Below are positions 61,647 to 64,000 of a DNA stretch of 64,000 bases, one piece after another. The DNA is from Sphingomonas paucimobilis NBRC 13935. GTDB lineage: Bacteria > Pseudomonadota > Alphaproteobacteria > Sphingomonadales > Sphingomonadaceae. The DNA is taken from assembly GCF_000739895.2 (NCBI RefSeq), contig NZ_BBJS01000043.1:62001-126000 (forward strand), in the 5' to 3' direction. A program made the position numbers and the translations under genes. Numbering within the stretch: the first letter of the stretch is position 1; every line of letters begins with the position of its first letter. The notes under the pieces are model-generated. The model saw nothing but the letters and a program-made list of their open reading frames with translations, was not told the origin of the DNA and searched no databases.

Positions 61647-61732
61647 TCCTGACCGCTTGGGGGAGATAGCCTGACCTGCTGGGGGCTGTTTCCTGCCGAA
61701 TCGGGGGCTGAATCCTGACCTGCTGGGGCCTG
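61647..61732 (+). repeat. Iterons of the plasmid replication origin
   Basis: Four tandem 20-bp units start at 61647, 61669, 61691 and 61713 (22-bp period, two helical turns). The pattern is TCCTGACCTGCTGGGGGCTG with variations. Degenerate copies lie at 61733-61750 and 61837-61856, and a good one at 61864-61883 (TCCTGACCACTTGGGGGCTG). They precede the rep gene (61958), so they are the binding sites for its product and part of oriV. Confidence 0.85.
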
Positions 61733-61957
61733 CCTGTCCTCGTGGGGGCGCTTCAATTTCCGTCGTTTGTCCACTGCTTGCCGGAGCTAATCGGTTGCGG
61801 TGTGCCGATCTGATGCGACTCGCGGACTCGGGCCGATTCCTCGGCGTGATTGGGGCCCTTGTATCCTGACCACTTGGGGGCTGTCGACGGCCGCCATTCC
61901 TGTCCTGACTTGACGTTGCGGGTCAGGTCAGGCAGCCAACAGGCCCGGAGCCAATGT

Positions 61958-63253
61958 ATGGATGATTCGCCGGTACAGGATGTCGAGCTAAGCGACGACG
62001 AGCAAGAACGCGCCGGCCGTGCTATGCGCGTTGCGCATGCGCTCGCGTCCAAGCAGACCGAAGAATTCGCCAAGCCGGGGAAGCTCGTTGAGGTAAGGTT
62101 CGTCAAGGGCCAGTCGCTCAGCCTGACCGCATCCCGCTTATTGGCGCTGATGATCCTGGCTGCGGGCGGCGATGCTTGGCGCGACGTGTCGCACCGGATG
62201 CGCAAGGCAGATATCCGCCGGGGTCACAAGGGCAACGAGCGCATCTCGGATATGCTCGAGGAGCTTCATCGCACCCTATTTGCCGAAGACGATCGAAGCT
62301 GGCGCGGCCGGAAGGCGACGCGTCGCTTCCCGCTGATCCAGATGTCGAAAGAGGAGGTTGAGGACGAAGACGGCGTGGAGAGCGGTTGGATCGAGTGGGA
62401 GTTCACGGCAGACGCTCGCAAGCTAATTCAGGAGTCGGAAACATACGCGGTCCTGAATAGACAGGCCGTGCTCGGATTCCGATCGAGCTACGCCCTCAAG
62501 CTTTACGAGATCGGCGCGCTGCGGATCTATCGGCGGCAGCCGACCTGGCGCTGCGACATCACGGCGCTTCGGGCCGCGCTCGGCATAGCTCCCGACGTAT
62601 ATAAGGATTTCGCTCAATTGCGCCGCAAGGTGCTTCAGACGGCCAAGAGCGAGATCGACCAGCTCGCGCACTTTCGGGTTGAGTGGAAGGAGACGCGGCA
62701 GGGAAGAGCCGTCGCCGAAGTCGAGTTCCGTTTCGAGGCAAAGGATGCGCCTGCGCAGATCGGGACGGTGGACGAGTTGGAGCGGCACTCGGCGGGCCGG
62801 CGCGCGCGGCGCGAAGGTACGGTCGAGACGGTCGCAGTCGTCGAGACGCCGCGCCAGGTCAGTCCCCAAGTACGGCTACCTGTTGTTATTGGGCGAGTGA
62901 AGGACGGAACCGGTGGTGCGGTTGGCCAGGGGGACGACGCCGGCTCGACCGAGCGCGCGGCTGCCGTCTCGGACCTAGTGCGTCAGGCCGCGGGGCGGAT
63001 GAGGTCGGCCGACGCGGAGCGGCCGCCCACGAAGTTCGCAAGCTTCCCTTCCGGCTCACTGCGTTGGTCGGGAGCGGAGGAGTTCCTGGCGATTGGTCGG
63101 TCCCATGGCGGTGGCTGGGACGTGGATCTCATTGCCGAGGCTTATCGCGGCCATATGGGAGACCGCCTTGCCAGGTTGAGCGGCGCCAAGCTGCAGAAGT
63201 CGTGGCAGGGCTTTTGCGAGAGCTATGTCGCGCGAAAGGGTCGGCCGAGCTGA
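61958..63253 (+). CDS. Rep_3-type plasmid replication initiator
   Basis: A 431-aa initiator, with two winged-helix domains as in the Rep_3 family: QSLSLTASRLLALMILAAGG, TYAVLNRQAVLGFRSSYALKLYEIGALR and APDVYKDFAQLRRKVLQTAKSEIDQLAHF. The C-terminal 150 residues are an unassigned extension. It binds the iterons upstream to open the origin. The ATG at 61958 has CGGAG in front. A TTG at 61850 would overlap the iterons and is rejected. Confidence 0.88.
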   Translation: MDDSPVQDVELSDDEQERAGRAMRVAHALASKQTEEFAKPGKLVEVRFVKGQSLSLTASRLLALMILAAGGDAWRDVSHRMRKADIRRGHKGNERISDMLEELHRTLFAEDDRSWRGRKATRRFPLIQMSKEEVEDEDGVESGWIEWEFTADARKLIQESETYAVLNRQAVLGFRSSYALKLYEIGALRIYRRQPTWRCDITALRAALGIAPDVYKDFAQLRRKVLQTAKSEIDQLAHFRVEWKETRQGRAVAEVEFRFEAKDAPAQIGTVDELERHSAGRRARREGTVETVAVVETPRQVSPQVRLPVVIGRVKDGTGGAVGQGDDAGSTERAAAVSDLVRQAAGRMRSADAERPPTKFASFPSGSLRWSGAEEFLAIGRSHGGGWDVDLIAEAYRGHMGDRLARLSGAKLQKSWQGFCESYVARKGRPS

Positions 63254-63255
63254 AA

Positions 63256-63269
63256 TTGCACCGGTGCAA
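63256..63269. promoter_or_regulatory. Palindrome between rep and parA, likely operator
   Basis: TTGCACCGGTGCAA is a perfect 14-bp palindrome 3 bp after the rep stop and about 150 bp before parA. It probably binds a regulator of parAB (inference); it may also serve in partition. Confidence 0.6.
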
Positions 63270-63419
63270 ATTTGTTTAAAGTAGGTCGAGGACGGCCCCC
63301 AAGCGGTCAGGCAAGCAGTACTCCCTGCAGGTCCACGTGTTGGCTTTCGAAATATAGCCTACCGTTGACGGAAAAGTGCAAATGCGGCATGCCATGCTCT
63401 CCTAGCGAAAGGACGGCCT

Positions 63420-64000
63420 ATGGCGACCGCAATTGCGCGGGTCAGACCGGATCAGACCCGAATCAGCGCGCTCGCCGAGCGATGCTCGAACATTCTTGAG
63501 AAGCTGCGGGATGGCGCGCAGAGCAAGCGCGCCGACGAGCGCCGCGAACCGATCTTCACGATCGGAAAGGCGGCTGACTTGGTCGGGCGCACGCCGGCGG
63601 CGATACGCGAGGCTGAGAAGGACGGCCGTCTGCCTGAACCAGGGCGCACCGAGACGAACCGCCGGGTCGGCTATACGCTGGCACAGCTCAACGACATGCG
63701 AGGGGTGTTCGGCACGCGCCCTTGGCGCGCAGCGGACGATCGCTGCGCCATTGTTGCCGTCCAGAACTTCAAGGGTGGGGTCGGTAAGTCGACGATCTCG
63801 GTGCATTTGGCCCAATTTCTGGCGATCCGGGGCTACCGGGTGCTGCTGATCGACTGCGACAGCCAAGCGTCGGCAACGACCTTGTTCGGTTACGTCCCGG
63901 ACCTCGACCTTCAGGAGGAGGACACGCTCTATCCGTTCCTGCGGCAGGACGAGCTGGGGAGCCTCGAATATGCCATTCGCGCCACGCATTTCGACGGTCT
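63420..64000 (+). CDS. parA: ParA partition ATPase (partial, runs off the right edge)
   Basis: The first 193 residues of a plasmid partition ATPase of type Ia: an N-terminal MerR/helix-turn-helix part (FTIGKAADLVGRTPAAIREAEKDGR, 46-70) and the deviant Walker A motif NFKGGVGKST (116-125), then VLLIDCDSQASAT. ParA moves plasmids by DNA-bound ATP hydrolysis with ParB at parS. AAAGGA lies about 6 nt before the ATG. The partner parB should lie just beyond the edge. Confidence 0.92.
   Translation, partial: MATAIARVRPDQTRISALAERCSNILEKLRDGAQSKRADERREPIFTIGKAADLVGRTPAAIREAEKDGRLPEPGRTETNRRVGYTLAQLNDMRGVFGTRPWRAADDRCAIVAVQNFKGGVGKSTISVHLAQFLAIRGYRVLLIDCDSQASATTLFGYVPDLDLQEEDTLYPFLRQDELGSLEYAIRATHFDG

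Noticed and set aside
1..64000. CRISPR arrays, insertion-sequence ends, rRNA or tRNA genes
   Set aside because: No regularly spaced direct repeats with unique spacers, no transposase other than the group II RT, and no rRNA/tRNA-like text seen.

Overview
The window looks like part of a large, GC-rich plasmid of an alphaproteobacterium, most likely a sphingomonad (Sphingomonas/Sphingobium/Novosphingobium group). Support comes from the imuA-imuB-dnaE2 mutagenesis cassette under LexA boxes of the alphaproteobacterial type GTTC-N7-GTTC, a MucR-family regulator, DUF736, DUF2493, DUF3768 and DUF6927 plasmid proteins, a PRTRC cassette, and a Rep_3-type initiator next to iterons and parA. No tRNA, rRNA, insertion sequence or CRISPR array was seen. 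Family names are from recognition of the translated sequence; no database search was possible.

Layout. 1-4.6 kb: metabolic/stress genes on the minus strand (yfdX, transketolase, transaldolase running off the edge). 4.6-12.1 kb: SOS island (dnaE2, imuB, imuA, DUF1810, a SRAP protein, and a divergent degenerate SRAP paralogue), with two identical LexA boxes. 12.1-15.9 kb: a DNA-repair operon (small basic protein, ligD, exonuclease III, cupin, 2H-phosphoesterase-like protein), the last two frameshifted. 16-18.7 kb: small unknown genes. 18.7-25 kb: conjugation processing (MobF relaxase-helicase, TraD-like coupling protein, ribbon-helix-helix protein, candidate F-like oriT). 25-36.8 kb: plasmid accessory genes (DUF2493, SSB, SEC-C protein, VapBC, DUF736, MucR and many unknowns), including two related structured elements upstream of minus-strand genes.

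36.8-48.5 kb: a nearly continuous minus-strand run carrying two PP-loop (PAPS-reductase-like) enzymes, a Mom-like DNA-modification protein, the PRTRC cassette (ParB, E, C, F, B, A, ThiF) and a tRNA-guanine-transglycosylase/DpdA-like protein. 48.5-53 kb: a LexA-controlled gene of unknown function, a secreted nuclease, and a group II intron splitting a DUF6927 gene so that splicing would restore the frame. 53-61.5 kb: ArdC antirestriction protein, a second ParB-like protein, a giant methyltransferase/Strawberry-notch helicase and a Toprim protein. 61.5-64 kb: the replication and partition region (22-bp iterons, Rep initiator, palindromic operator, parA running off the edge).

How it fits together. 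Rep/iterons/ParA maintain the plasmid; MobF, TraD, RHH and oriT start transfer (mating-pair genes are outside the window); ArdC, Mom-like, PP-loop and DpdA-like proteins look like tools for surviving restriction or modifying DNA on entry; the SOS and LigD modules repair or mutate DNA under stress. The PRTRC cassette contains E1-like, E2-like, JAB-like and small Gly-ending proteins, which suggests a ubiquitin-like conjugation system. Several genes carry short GC-run frameshifts that may be real decay or sequencing error.
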